The position numbers were made by a program, and so were the translations under genes. The notes beneath the pieces are model-generated. The model ran no database searches. It was not told the DNA's origin and saw only the letters and a list, made by a program, of their open reading frames with translations. From Acidobacteriota bacterium (lineage in GTDB: Bacteria > Acidobacteriota > Holophagae > Acanthopleuribacterales > Acanthopleuribacteraceae): a stretch of 64,000 nucleotides of DNA. The stretch is taken from assembly GCA_020637335.1 (NCBI GenBank), contig JACJWC010000005.1, positions 186,001 through 250,000 of the forward strand. The letters are read 5' to 3'. Positions 25,606-33,660 of the stretch are shown here, piece after piece (the stretch's first letter is position 1; the number at the start of each line of letters is the position of its first letter).

Positions 25606-28600
25606 CTAGATTTTGTGCAGGTCTTGAATCTGGCGCTGGCTGCTGAACAATCCTTTGGGTGTCATCGAGACACCGCCCAATTGGACATTGTAGCCGTAAT
25701 AAATTTTGGGTTGGAATAGCGGTAACCACGGCAGGTCACGGGCGAATATTTGGTTGATTTTGAGCATGGGCGATTTGCGTTGAACGATGTGCACATGTTC
25801 CAAGCCCAAGATGGCCTGATCCATTTCGGGTGAACGATACTCCATTTGATTAGCGCCCACAGAAATATCGGCACTGTGCAGGAAATCACCAATGCCCTCG
25901 TAATCCGGGTCGACAAATACAGAATCAACCCAGGCATTGACCTTCTGATGGTTGACGTATTGATCAAAGAGTTCAAGCGGTTTGTAGGCAATTTTGACGA
26001 CAAATCCCATTTCGCGCCACCGTTTCGCCATCGCTTCCAAAACAACCCGAATGGGACAATTGTCCAAAACCAGCAGGTTAATGGTAAAGGCCTGATCTTT
26101 GCGCACCCAACCCTCGTTTTGCTGGCGGACCCAACCTTCGTTCTGTAAAGCCTCAACCAATTTGTCCTCAGCCCGCTTTACCACTTTGAAAGTGCCAACC
26201 GTGCTTTGGGTATGCAGCAACTGTTCTCGTGCGACAACAAATTGGTTGTTGAGGTAGAGGGAGTTCCAACTTTCCAATTGCAAGGATTCGTATAAGGCCT
26301 TGCGGACCGGAGCGCTAAATGGCGTAAAACTGCCCAATTTGAAACACAGGCGATAAACCTGGTTGGAGACCACAAAGTCGCGAACCACGCCACTTTGAAT
26401 TTGGCCTTTAGGTGTCAATTCCAACCATTCTTTTTGGGTCAGAAAACTGAAATGGACCGCATCGGCTTTAAACGCCTGGTGGATGCGTTCTGGCTTGGGC
26501 ACCAGCTGAATATTGGGAATGACTTTGGTTTTGGGGTCGGTGCGTTTAAAGGTCCGGGTCCCCTGCTCGTTTTTCACATACTGATACAGACCCGATCCCA
26601 AAAAGAGTTTATCTTCAGTCAACTGAAACTCACTGACCTGGTGCATGTAGACGTATGACGGCAAAATGGGTAAATCCGCCCAAAAGGCAAAGTTGGGACC
26701 ATGCCCTTTCTGGTAGATAACTTCCAATTGTTTGTGCGGGTTGATCGAGGATTCCAGGATGCGTTTCGCGCTGTTGGTCAATACGGGGTTAAACGCGGGC
26801 TGTTCCTTGATCATTTTCAGAGAAAACAAAATGTCTTCAGGCCTGAGAATGGCGCCATTGGAATAGTTTCGGCCTTGGTGCAGGTCAAAAACCAACTTAT
26901 GTTCAGCGGCATGCCAAGTCCAATTTTTAGCCAAACGCCCGACATAAACCCCGCGTTGGTCCTGCTCGACCAACGTGTCAAAACACATTTTAAAGAGGTT
27001 TTGTGTGATTTGATCGGGCGCACGACTCGGATAGGTTATTCCTTCCCATTGCGGAACACTTATGCGCAATTCAAAATCGAGACAAGAATCCTCAAAATAC
27101 TTTCCAGCCAGACGTTTGTGGATGTTCTGCACCGATTCCAAATGGCCGTAAGCATCAGCAACGCGTTTGCGCCGCAAATCGATTAAGAACATTTTGTGCA
27201 GGACTAAGCGGCGGAACATGTCGCGGTGCGCATCAGCATCGTTGACATTGGGGAATTTAATTAAATCCAATAAATCGTGGGCGCTCTTAAAGTCCGCAAA
27301 TGCTTCGACCAAACGGTAAAGGCAAAGTTCCGCTTCGCCTTTGGCGAAATAGGCTTCAAACAAGGCTGTACGCGGCTCGCCAACATAATTGGAAATCGCA
27401 TTGGCCAGATATTGCTGCGCCTCTTCATACATGCCATTTCCGAAGAAAAAAGCACCGAGTTTGCGGCTGTAATAGAAGATTTTAGCCTTATCATTGGCCA
27501 GGGTTGCGTGGCGGAGTAATTTGAGGAAAAACGGCGCTTGATCATCGCCACTTTCCTCCTCCAACACCTGGAGCAGGGTTCGGTTAAACTCTTCAACTTC
27601 AAAGGGTTCCAAGTTTTCGTGAATGAAACGCGCCAAAGCTGGATCGTGTAAGGTAAGCTGATTGTCTTGAATTTCGATTGATTGATCGAGGAACAGTTCG
27701 TTGAGCGCGTGATCCAGGGCATCGGGATGAACTGGCATCAGTTTTACCAGAAGTTCGCGGCTTACCCGCATGCCAGCAACGGTCATCCATTTCAGCACTT
27801 GTTGCGCTACAGGATCGAGATCGAGGTAGCGATCCTCGAAGGCCTTGTTGGCCAATTGGATAAAGGCATCCAGGCTGGCCGTTTTTTGTTCTTCGACCAG
27901 GATCCACTCGCCCGATCGGAAATGCAGAAGTTCTTTTTCCAACAACAAATCGAGCAGATTGGCCAGGGCATATGGAATCCCGCCAGTATGCGCGACCAAT
28001 TCACGGGTTAATTCTGCAGTGACCGGCCGATTCTCCAACAAATAGGCCGCCAACTGCATGACGCCTTCCTGGCCAAGCGGTTTGAGTTCCCATTCGCGAG
28101 AGGACGGCATGAGATCGATGAGCGAGCTGCCACCACGGATCTCCAGGTTTTCCAGCCATTCCGAATTGTAGACAAAGAACCACTGGACCAAAATGGAACG
28201 TTCTTTGGATTGTTCGTGCAGGAAATAGTTGAGGATCTGCATCATGCCCGTTTTGGGCAGGAGGTGCATATCGTCAATTACGATGACAAGCCGTTCACGG
28301 CGCAGCAACTCGTGCAGGGACTCTGCAAATTGGGTGATACCAAAATCGGAAGGCGCGTCCGTGATCATCTCGCCTTCGCGGCCAAACTGGAATTGAACTT
28401 GATCCCACACAAATTCGACGAAGGGTTTGTTGTCTGCGGCAAAACGCGCACCATCAATCACAATCGCATTGACTTGCCGATGCAGGCTTTCCATTTCAAT
28501 CATTTGGCAAACACGCGATTTACCCGAACCCGAACAACCGCTGATAAAGAAAGGTTCAATTTCCATGCGGTCCAGGTATTCGCCAACCTCATTCAGCAAG

Positions 28601-29553
28601 TCTTCGCGTTCGACCAAAGGCGCAGAGCGGATGGTCAACATGGGCGAAGCAACAGAAGACAGGGTAACGTCAGCCACCAGATCAGATTCGCTGCGGAACT
28701 CTTTGAGCCAAGTCAGGGCTTCGCCGGCAGAAATAAAACGCTGGTCTGGAACACGGCGATTGAGTCGATTGATGAAGGTGATAAACCATTCGTAGCCGGG
28801 CCATTTGCCCGGACTGAGTTCGGGGCTCTCATTGGTCGTTTTTTCGCGGAACATGTCGACCAGGGTGTGGACTTCAAACATCCTTTTGCGGCTGACGAAT
28901 TGGTAAAGGAAGGCACCGATCGAATACAGGTCGATGCGATGGTCATAGGCTTTGCCCATTAGAATTTCGGGGGCAATGTACTCAAAGGTGCCCAGGATCT
29001 CGTGGTGCTGGGTCAGCTTCATACGGCTGTCTTGGTCGCGGGCGATGCCAAAATCGAGAATTTTGACCGCGCCATCGGCAAGAACCATGATGTTTTGCGG
29101 CTTGAGATCGCGATGAATGATTTTGTGTTGGTGCAAGTAGCGCAAGGCATCGAGAATCTGAAAACAAATGGGAATCAGCCATTCAAACAGGCGGCCTTCA
29201 TTGATCCCAAATTGACGCACATCATAGGCCGACTTCAGATCCTCACCTTCCAGATACTCCATGGTGAAAAAAGGCCGGCCAGCTACATGGTAATCAAAAA
29301 CCTTGGCGATGGACGGATGTTCCATTCGTCTGAGCAGGTCAAATTCCAAACGAAACCGTTGGATCAGGAGCTGGTCCTTAATGTCTTCTTTAAGCGCCTT
29401 GATGGCCACTTTGGTCGGGCTCATGGTCAGGGATTCGGCCACATAAACATCACCGACGCCACCGCCGCCCAGGCAGTGCTGGATACGATAGGGAGCAATG
29501 GTTTTGTTTACCCCGGAGATGAATGCAGCTTCTTTGTCCTGGTTTTGGAGCAT
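25606..29553 (-). CDS. Ser/Thr kinase - AAA ATPase - helical repeat - family-5 solute-binding domain fusion
   Basis: A 1315-residue soluble protein without signal peptide or membrane helix. Residues ~22-290 are a Hanks-type kinase: glycine loop GGGGVG (29-34), VAIK (Lys52), HRDLKPQN (147-154), DFG (167-169) and GTFEYIAPE. Residues ~315-680 form a STAND/AAA-like ATPase with Walker A GCSGSGKS (339-346) and Walker B VIVIDD (~424-429). Residues ~680-840 are TPR-like helices. Residues ~845-1300 resemble family-5 extracellular solute-binding proteins (OppA/DppA): GRLAKNWTWHAAEHKLVFDL, then SNGAILRPEDILFSLKMI. A tandem QNEGWVRQ/QNEGWVRK duplication lies in that last part. I infer an intracellular ligand-sensing kinase; the ligand is unknown. 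Confidence 0.8.
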   Translation of the reverse strand: MLQNQDKEAAFISGVNKTIAPYRIQHCLGGGGVGDVYVAESLTMSPTKVAIKALKEDIKDQLLIQRFRLEFDLLRRMEHPSIAKVFDYHVAGRPFFTMEYLEGEDLKSAYDVRQFGINEGRLFEWLIPICFQILDALRYLHQHKIIHRDLKPQNIMVLADGAVKILDFGIARDQDSRMKLTQHHEILGTFEYIAPEILMGKAYDHRIDLYSIGAFLYQFVSRKRMFEVHTLVDMFREKTTNESPELSPGKWPGYEWFITFINRLNRRVPDQRFISAGEALTWLKEFRSESDLVADVTLSSVASPMLTIRSAPLVEREDLLNEVGEYLDRMEIEPFFISGCSGSGKSRVCQMIEMESLHRQVNAIVIDGARFAADNKPFVEFVWDQVQFQFGREGEMITDAPSDFGITQFAESLHELLRRERLVIVIDDMHLLPKTGMMQILNYFLHEQSKERSILVQWFFVYNSEWLENLEIRGGSSLIDLMPSSREWELKPLGQEGVMQLAAYLLENRPVTAELTRELVAHTGGIPYALANLLDLLLEKELLHFRSGEWILVEEQKTASLDAFIQLANKAFEDRYLDLDPVAQQVLKWMTVAGMRVSRELLVKLMPVHPDALDHALNELFLDQSIEIQDNQLTLHDPALARFIHENLEPFEVEEFNRTLLQVLEEESGDDQAPFFLKLLRHATLANDKAKIFYYSRKLGAFFFGNGMYEEAQQYLANAISNYVGEPRTALFEAYFAKGEAELCLYRLVEAFADFKSAHDLLDLIKFPNVNDADAHRDMFRRLVLHKMFLIDLRRKRVADAYGHLESVQNIHKRLAGKYFEDSCLDFELRISVPQWEGITYPSRAPDQITQNLFKMCFDTLVEQDQRGVYVGRLAKNWTWHAAEHKLVFDLHQGRNYSNGAILRPEDILFSLKMIKEQPAFNPVLTNSAKRILESSINPHKQLEVIYQKGHGPNFAFWADLPILPSYVYMHQVSEFQLTEDKLFLGSGLYQYVKNEQGTRTFKRTDPKTKVIPNIQLVPKPERIHQAFKADAVHFSFLTQKEWLELTPKGQIQSGVVRDFVVSNQVYRLCFKLGSFTPFSAPVRKALYESLQLESWNSLYLNNQFVVAREQLLHTQSTVGTFKVVKRAEDKLVEALQNEGWVRQQNEGWVRKDQAFTINLLVLDNCPIRVVLEAMAKRWREMGFVVKIAYKPLELFDQYVNHQKVNAWVDSVFVDPDYEGIGDFLHSADISVGANQMEYRSPEMDQAILGLEHVHIVQRKSPMLKINQIFARDLPWLPLFQPKIYYGYNVQLGGVSMTPKGLFSSQRQIQDLHKI

Positions 29554-29665
29554 TTATCCTGACCTTATGGTTTTAAGAAGTATTCTATCCAGCCTTTTTT
29601 CAGGAGAAAAGCTTATTTCACAAAAAGGATTCGGTGATTGGCAACAATTCACCATTTAAGCGGCT

Positions 29666-30631
29666 TCAAGGCAGGTCTAACGGGTCGGGAAAGAGACGGA
29701 TGATTTCGGTTGCCAATTTGAGTGCGCGCAGGCCATGTTCGCCGGGCACTTTAGAAGCAGGATCAGATCCGCCAGCTTGAACGGCCGCAACACAGCCAAC
29801 AAAATGCTGCAATTCATGCAGCAGTGCATTGTGGTCGTCGATTGGAACCGATTCGCGGTGAATACCTTGGGGCACCTTCCGATAAACCTCGGCAGCTTTT
29901 TTGGAGTAATCCAGGCTCAAGTAGGCATTGGGTTCAAAGATACGAATTTTGCGCATCGGTTCATGGGACACCCGAGAGGCAGTCAGATTGGCTACACAGC
30001 CATTTTCAAATTTGATGCGCGCATTGGCGATATCTTCTGACTTGCTGAGGACGGGAATACCAACCGAATCAACGGAAGCAACTTCCGACTTAACCAGATG
30101 TAAAACAATATCGATATCGTGGATCATCAAATCCAAGACAACACCGACCTCAGTGCCTCGCGGCAAGGCACCGGGTCGCGGAGGTGGATAAGATGCCATG
30201 CGGTGGCTCTCAATGAAGCGCGGATTCTCGACCTTACCTTCAAACGCCACAATGACCGGATTAAAACGTTCCACATGGCCAACCTGCAGGACGCGATTGT
30301 GGGATTTGGCCATCTGGATCAAGACTTCGGCTTCTTCAGGCAGAACCGTAATCGGTTTCTCGACCAAAAGGTGTTTCTGGGCGTTCAGGATTTCCTGTGC
30401 CATGGCGAAATGCAAGTCGGTCGGCGTGGCCAAACTGACCGCATCGCACTGACTCAACAATTCGTGCATATCCGCAAAGGGCGCCACGCCAAGCTCTTCC
30501 GAAACCCGGGCCAGGGTTTCTGGTGCGGCATCGTAAACGCCAACCAACTGGGCATTGGGGCATTGTTGGTACAAACGCGCATGATGGCGACCCAAGGCGC
30601 CAACGCCAATAACACCGACTTTAACCGTCAT
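29666..30631 (-). CDS. Gfo/Idh/MocA-family NAD(P)-dependent oxidoreductase
   Basis: A 321-residue sugar-type dehydrogenase. The Rossmann fingerprint GVGALGRHHARLY is at the N terminus. The EKP motif lies in HLLVEKPITVLPEEAEVL, followed by QVGHVERFNPVI. The C-terminal sheet domain carries DLMIHDIDIVLHLV with the conserved Asp/His pair. It is the last gene of a coupled run and overlaps the aminotransferase gene upstream (ATGA). Oxidation plus transamination fits nucleotide-sugar modification, for example of UDP-N-acetylglucosamine derivatives, but the substrate is inferred only from the pairing. Confidence 0.85.
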   Translation of the reverse strand: MTVKVGVIGVGALGRHHARLYQQCPNAQLVGVYDAAPETLARVSEELGVAPFADMHELLSQCDAVSLATPTDLHFAMAQEILNAQKHLLVEKPITVLPEEAEVLIQMAKSHNRVLQVGHVERFNPVIVAFEGKVENPRFIESHRMASYPPPRPGALPRGTEVGVVLDLMIHDIDIVLHLVKSEVASVDSVGIPVLSKSEDIANARIKFENGCVANLTASRVSHEPMRKIRIFEPNAYLSLDYSKKAAEVYRKVPQGIHRESVPIDDHNALLHELQHFVGCVAAVQAGGSDPASKVPGEHGLRALKLATEIIRLFPDPLDLP

Positions 30632-31728
30632 GACAAGGGACCTTTCTTCAATGCCTCAACAACCACTTCAGGCTGATCGGTAAAAACGGGAATGGCCAAA
30701 ACCTCTTGGGCCATTTGCTCAGCGATGGGGAAATCGCCTTCAGCGTGGCCCAAATAGCTGAAACACCCTTGTTGATGCAGGCATAGCGGGTAGTAAATGG
30801 CGTGTCCAATGCCTTCGGATTCCAGACGTTTCTTGTAGGCATCGCGCTGACCGTTGGTTATGCGTAGACTGAACTGATTGTAAACGTGGTGGCGATTGGG
30901 CATTTCCACAGGAACGGTAATGTCTTCGATGTCCTTGAGCTCGGCTTGGTAAAATGCGGCGTTGGTGCGTCGCACGGCTTCCCAATCCAGAAGATGCGGT
31001 AATTTAACGCTTAAGATGGCAGCTTGCAGCGCATCCAAACGGAAATTCCCGCCGATAAACTCATAAAAATACAGGGTTTTTCCGCCGTGATTGCGCAAAG
31101 TTCGCATTTTATCGGCCAGTACTTCATCGTGCGTCAGGATGGCACCACCATCGCCCAAACCACCGAGGTTCTTGGCGGGGAAAAACGAGAAGGTACCCAT
31201 CGTGCCAAAAGCACCGGACATTTTTTCTTTGTACCGCGCACCAATACTTTGCGCTGCATCTTCCATAACCCACAAGCCATTGCGTGCGGCAGTGGCCAGG
31301 ATTGGATCCAGATCGGGTGTTTGTCCAAACAGGGAGACCGGGATAATACCAACCGTGTTCTGGGTGATTTTCTCTTCGATTAAGGCTGGATTCATGTTGA
31401 AGTCTTCAGGAGAGACATCGACAAAAACCGGTTTTGCACCCACCCGAGCAATGGCACCAACCGTCGCAAAAAAGGTGAAGGGCGTCGTAATTATTTCATC
31501 GCCGGGTTTCACGCCAAGAGCCATGAGGCCGAGAATCAAGGCATCCGACCCGCTGCTCACCCCCAACGCACAGGGGACGCCGCAGTAATCGGCCAGGGCA
31601 TTTTCAAAACGCTCCACATAGGGTCCGTTGATGTACCGGCCCGAATCGAGAACTTCGAGCAGGCAATCCGCCAGTTGCTCGCGGATAGGCGCATGTTTCT
31701 TGACCAAATCCAACATCGGTACTCGCAT
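30628..31728 (-). CDS. DegT/DnrJ/EryC1/StrS-family sugar aminotransferase
   Basis: A 366-residue PLP enzyme. The substrate/PLP residues appear in ALGVSSGSDALILGLMALG, the Asp/Gln pair in VMEDAAQSIGARYK, and the Schiff-base lysine in FSFFPAKNLGGLGDGGA. TLRNHGG and IGGNFRLDALQAAIL follow. These enzymes transfer an amino group to keto-sugar nucleotides for glycan or antibiotic synthesis. The ATG forms TAATG with the lspA stop, preceded by AAGGAGC. It is coupled to the Gfo/Idh dehydrogenase downstream, which would supply its keto substrate. Confidence 0.9.
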   Translation of the reverse strand: MRVPMLDLVKKHAPIREQLADCLLEVLDSGRYINGPYVERFENALADYCGVPCALGVSSGSDALILGLMALGVKPGDEIITTPFTFFATVGAIARVGAKPVFVDVSPEDFNMNPALIEEKITQNTVGIIPVSLFGQTPDLDPILATAARNGLWVMEDAAQSIGARYKEKMSGAFGTMGTFSFFPAKNLGGLGDGGAILTHDEVLADKMRTLRNHGGKTLYFYEFIGGNFRLDALQAAILSVKLPHLLDWEAVRRTNAAFYQAELKDIEDITVPVEMPNRHHVYNQFSLRITNGQRDAYKKRLESEGIGHAIYYPLCLHQQGCFSYLGHAEGDFPIAEQMAQEVLAIPVFTDQPEVVVEALKKGPLS

Positions 31729-32243
31729 TAAGACGCTCCTTCAGCCGGTTTCGCCGGGTCGCCTGGCTCATCACTTTTTTTCCTGCTGAACAGGCCAAAA
31801 AGGATTAGCGGCCATATGCCCAAATGAATCGAAACATCGGCGGCATTAAAGATGTAATTCCAGTGCGGTATGCCCTGAACATCGAAGTAATCGATGACAG
31901 ACCCATAAATGATGCGGTCGCAAACGTTGGCCCACCCGCCACCGACAATCAAGCCGTAACACGCGTATTCAAAAGGCCGCATAACCTGACCCTTATGAAT
32001 AAAAACCACCACAAGCAACAGGACCAAGCTGGCGCCCAAGGCAAAAGCCCATCCCATTCCCTGAGAGATGCCGAAAATGCCCCCATAATTGCGCACATGG
32101 GTGAGGTTCAGGAATGGAAAAATGGAGTGGGGTTCGTGTTGGTTCAACTTGGATTCCACAAAATACGAACCGATTTGGCACAGGCCAAAAATCGTAAGGG
32201 CCACACCATAAAAGAGGCCGAGTCTTCTGGAACTGCTGGTCAT
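31728..32243 (-). CDS. lspA: Signal peptidase II (lipoprotein signal peptidase) LspA
   Basis: A 171-residue protein with four membrane helices. The family motifs NYGGIFG (for NxGxAF), GGGWANVCDRIIYGSVIDYFD with the first catalytic Asp, and FNAADVSIHLG with the second are all visible. It cleaves the signal peptide of prolipoproteins after lipid attachment; several lipoproteins are encoded in this window. One oddity is that the Asp normally found in the first helix (IDxxSK-like) reads CQIGSYF. It lies between a glutaminyl cyclotransferase gene and the aminotransferase gene and is coupled to both. Confidence 0.85.
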   Translation of the reverse strand: MTSSSRRLGLFYGVALTIFGLCQIGSYFVESKLNQHEPHSIFPFLNLTHVRNYGGIFGISQGMGWAFALGASLVLLLVVVFIHKGQVMRPFEYACYGLIVGGGWANVCDRIIYGSVIDYFDVQGIPHWNYIFNAADVSIHLGIWPLILFGLFSRKKSDEPGDPAKPAEGAS

Positions 32244-33061
32244 GGTTTTGGGTCTCCCGATTGCCGCACTTTGATTTCAAAAATATAGGGCCAATTTTTG
32301 CCGGTGAGGAACAGGGTGTCCGTGTGAGCGCGATGGGCAATACCGTTTAGAACATCTTCATGTCCGGTTCGGTCGGAATAATTCAACAAACCGCGACAAT
32401 CCAAAACGGCAACAACCGCGCCATTGGACGGATTAATTTTAACAATTTCACTGGTCTGCCAAACATTGGCCCACACAAAACCATCCACATATTCCAATTC
32501 GTTGAGTTGGCGGATGGCACGGCTACCTTGACGGACCTTGACTGTGCGAACCACCTCAAAACTCTGCGGATCGCGAAAGTACAAAGTATCGCTGCCATCA
32601 CTCATAACCAGGTGTTTACCGGTGTAGGTTAAACCCCAGCCCTCACCTGAAAACGAATAACTGCGTTTGCGCTCAAAGGTTTGCGCGTCATAAACATAGG
32701 CGATTTGGTTTTTCCAGGTGATTTGGTAGATTTCATCGCCAACCAGGCAAACGCCCTCGCCAAACTCATCGGGTGCCAGAGCTTTGCTGCGATAAACGGC
32801 ACCGGATTCCGGCTGAACCAGGCGCAACTGGGACTTACCCAATCCACCGGTTCCCTCCAAAAAGAAATCGCCCCAAACTTGGAGGCCTTGGGTAAAGGCA
32901 TCGGTATCATGGGGCCATTTTTGGACGACTTCAAAGGTCAGTCGTTGCACAGGCGAAGCCGTAAAATTCTGAACGGCAAAAAAACCGAGCACCAGCAATC
33001 CGCCTCCCGCCATTAGCCAAACCAAAGGCTTTTTTTTGTTTTGTTTTTTTCGGGACCCCAT
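32240..33061 (-). CDS. Glutaminyl-peptide cyclotransferase (PF05096 type), exported
   Basis: A 273-residue protein with a Lys-rich N terminus and one hydrophobic segment (residues ~13-30), so it is anchored in or exported through the membrane. The remainder is a five-bladed beta-propeller with the family pattern DAFTQGLQVWGDFFLEGTGG, then GEGWGLTYTGKHLVMSDGSD and LNELEYVDGFVWANVW, ending in LNGIAH and FLTGKNWP. The enzymes convert N-terminal glutamine to pyroglutamate. Its start follows the GNAT stop directly (TGAATG), and its end overlaps lspA. Export plus the lspA neighbour hint at processing of secreted proteins, which is inference. Confidence 0.85.
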   Translation of the reverse strand: MGSRKKQNKKKPLVWLMAGGGLLVLGFFAVQNFTASPVQRLTFEVVQKWPHDTDAFTQGLQVWGDFFLEGTGGLGKSQLRLVQPESGAVYRSKALAPDEFGEGVCLVGDEIYQITWKNQIAYVYDAQTFERKRSYSFSGEGWGLTYTGKHLVMSDGSDTLYFRDPQSFEVVRTVKVRQGSRAIRQLNELEYVDGFVWANVWQTSEIVKINPSNGAVVAVLDCRGLLNYSDRTGHEDVLNGIAHRAHTDTLFLTGKNWPYIFEIKVRQSGDPKP

Positions 33062-33655
33062 TCAGTGAATCAAATCCTTTTTCCAAAACTGCAATGCGTG
33101 TTTAAATTCCCCAGCGGATCGGCGTTCCTTCCAGGCCAAGTGGCAAACCAGATTTGGAACCGGCTCAAATCCCCATCGCGACCAAAACCCTTCAAGTCCA
33201 CGGTAATCCACGGGACGATCGGGATGGTCCTCAGGTTGAACCACGGCACAGAATAGCACGCTTTGATAGATGCCCCGCAACTGCGCCCATTCGACCCGCT
33301 TTTGCATGAACTGTTTGCCGATCCCCTGTCCGCGGAATTGCGGCAACAACACCGATTCCCCAAAATAAAACAGACTTTGAGGGTCCCACCCAAATTGGCG
33401 GATCGCGGAAAGCACTTCGGGTTGCGCCTCCTGCATGGCCACGCCAGTTGAAACGCCGACAACCCGCTCACCCTCACGCGCTAGAACCAGGACCGCATCC
33501 TTGGCCTTGGTGTAAGTTTGCAGATAGGCTTTTTCGTAATCAAGGTCACCATCGTAACAATAAGGAAATTCGGCAAAAACTCGAATCCGCAGGGCCGCCA
33601 ACTGGGGGATCCAAGGCAACACATCTGCACCACTTACCCGATCTACCTGAACCAC
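33062..33655 (-). CDS. GNAT-family N-acetyltransferase
   Basis: 197 residues starting at GTG 33655, five bases after the aldehyde dehydrogenase stop and nine after AAAGGG; a TTG at 33697 would reach into that gene. The GNAT core is seen in RLRIRV-like helix 1 (LAALRIRVFAEFPYCYDGDL), a beta-hairpin (AVLVLAREGERVVGVSTG) and the acetyl-CoA loop PQFRGQGIGKQFMQKRVEWA. The C-terminal GFWSRWGFEPVP segment is typical. The acceptor is unknown. Confidence 0.8.
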   Translation of the reverse strand: MVQVDRVSGADVLPWIPQLAALRIRVFAEFPYCYDGDLDYEKAYLQTYTKAKDAVLVLAREGERVVGVSTGVAMQEAQPEVLSAIRQFGWDPQSLFYFGESVLLPQFRGQGIGKQFMQKRVEWAQLRGIYQSVLFCAVVQPEDHPDRPVDYRGLEGFWSRWGFEPVPNLVCHLAWKERRSAGEFKHALQFWKKDLIH

Positions 33656-33660
33656 GGCTA

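Noticed and set aside
28210..28962. 250-residue open frame opposite the kinase fusion gene
   Set aside because: It is antisense to the well-supported ATPase/kinase part, has no family resemblance and no ribosome site; it results from codon bias in the real frame.
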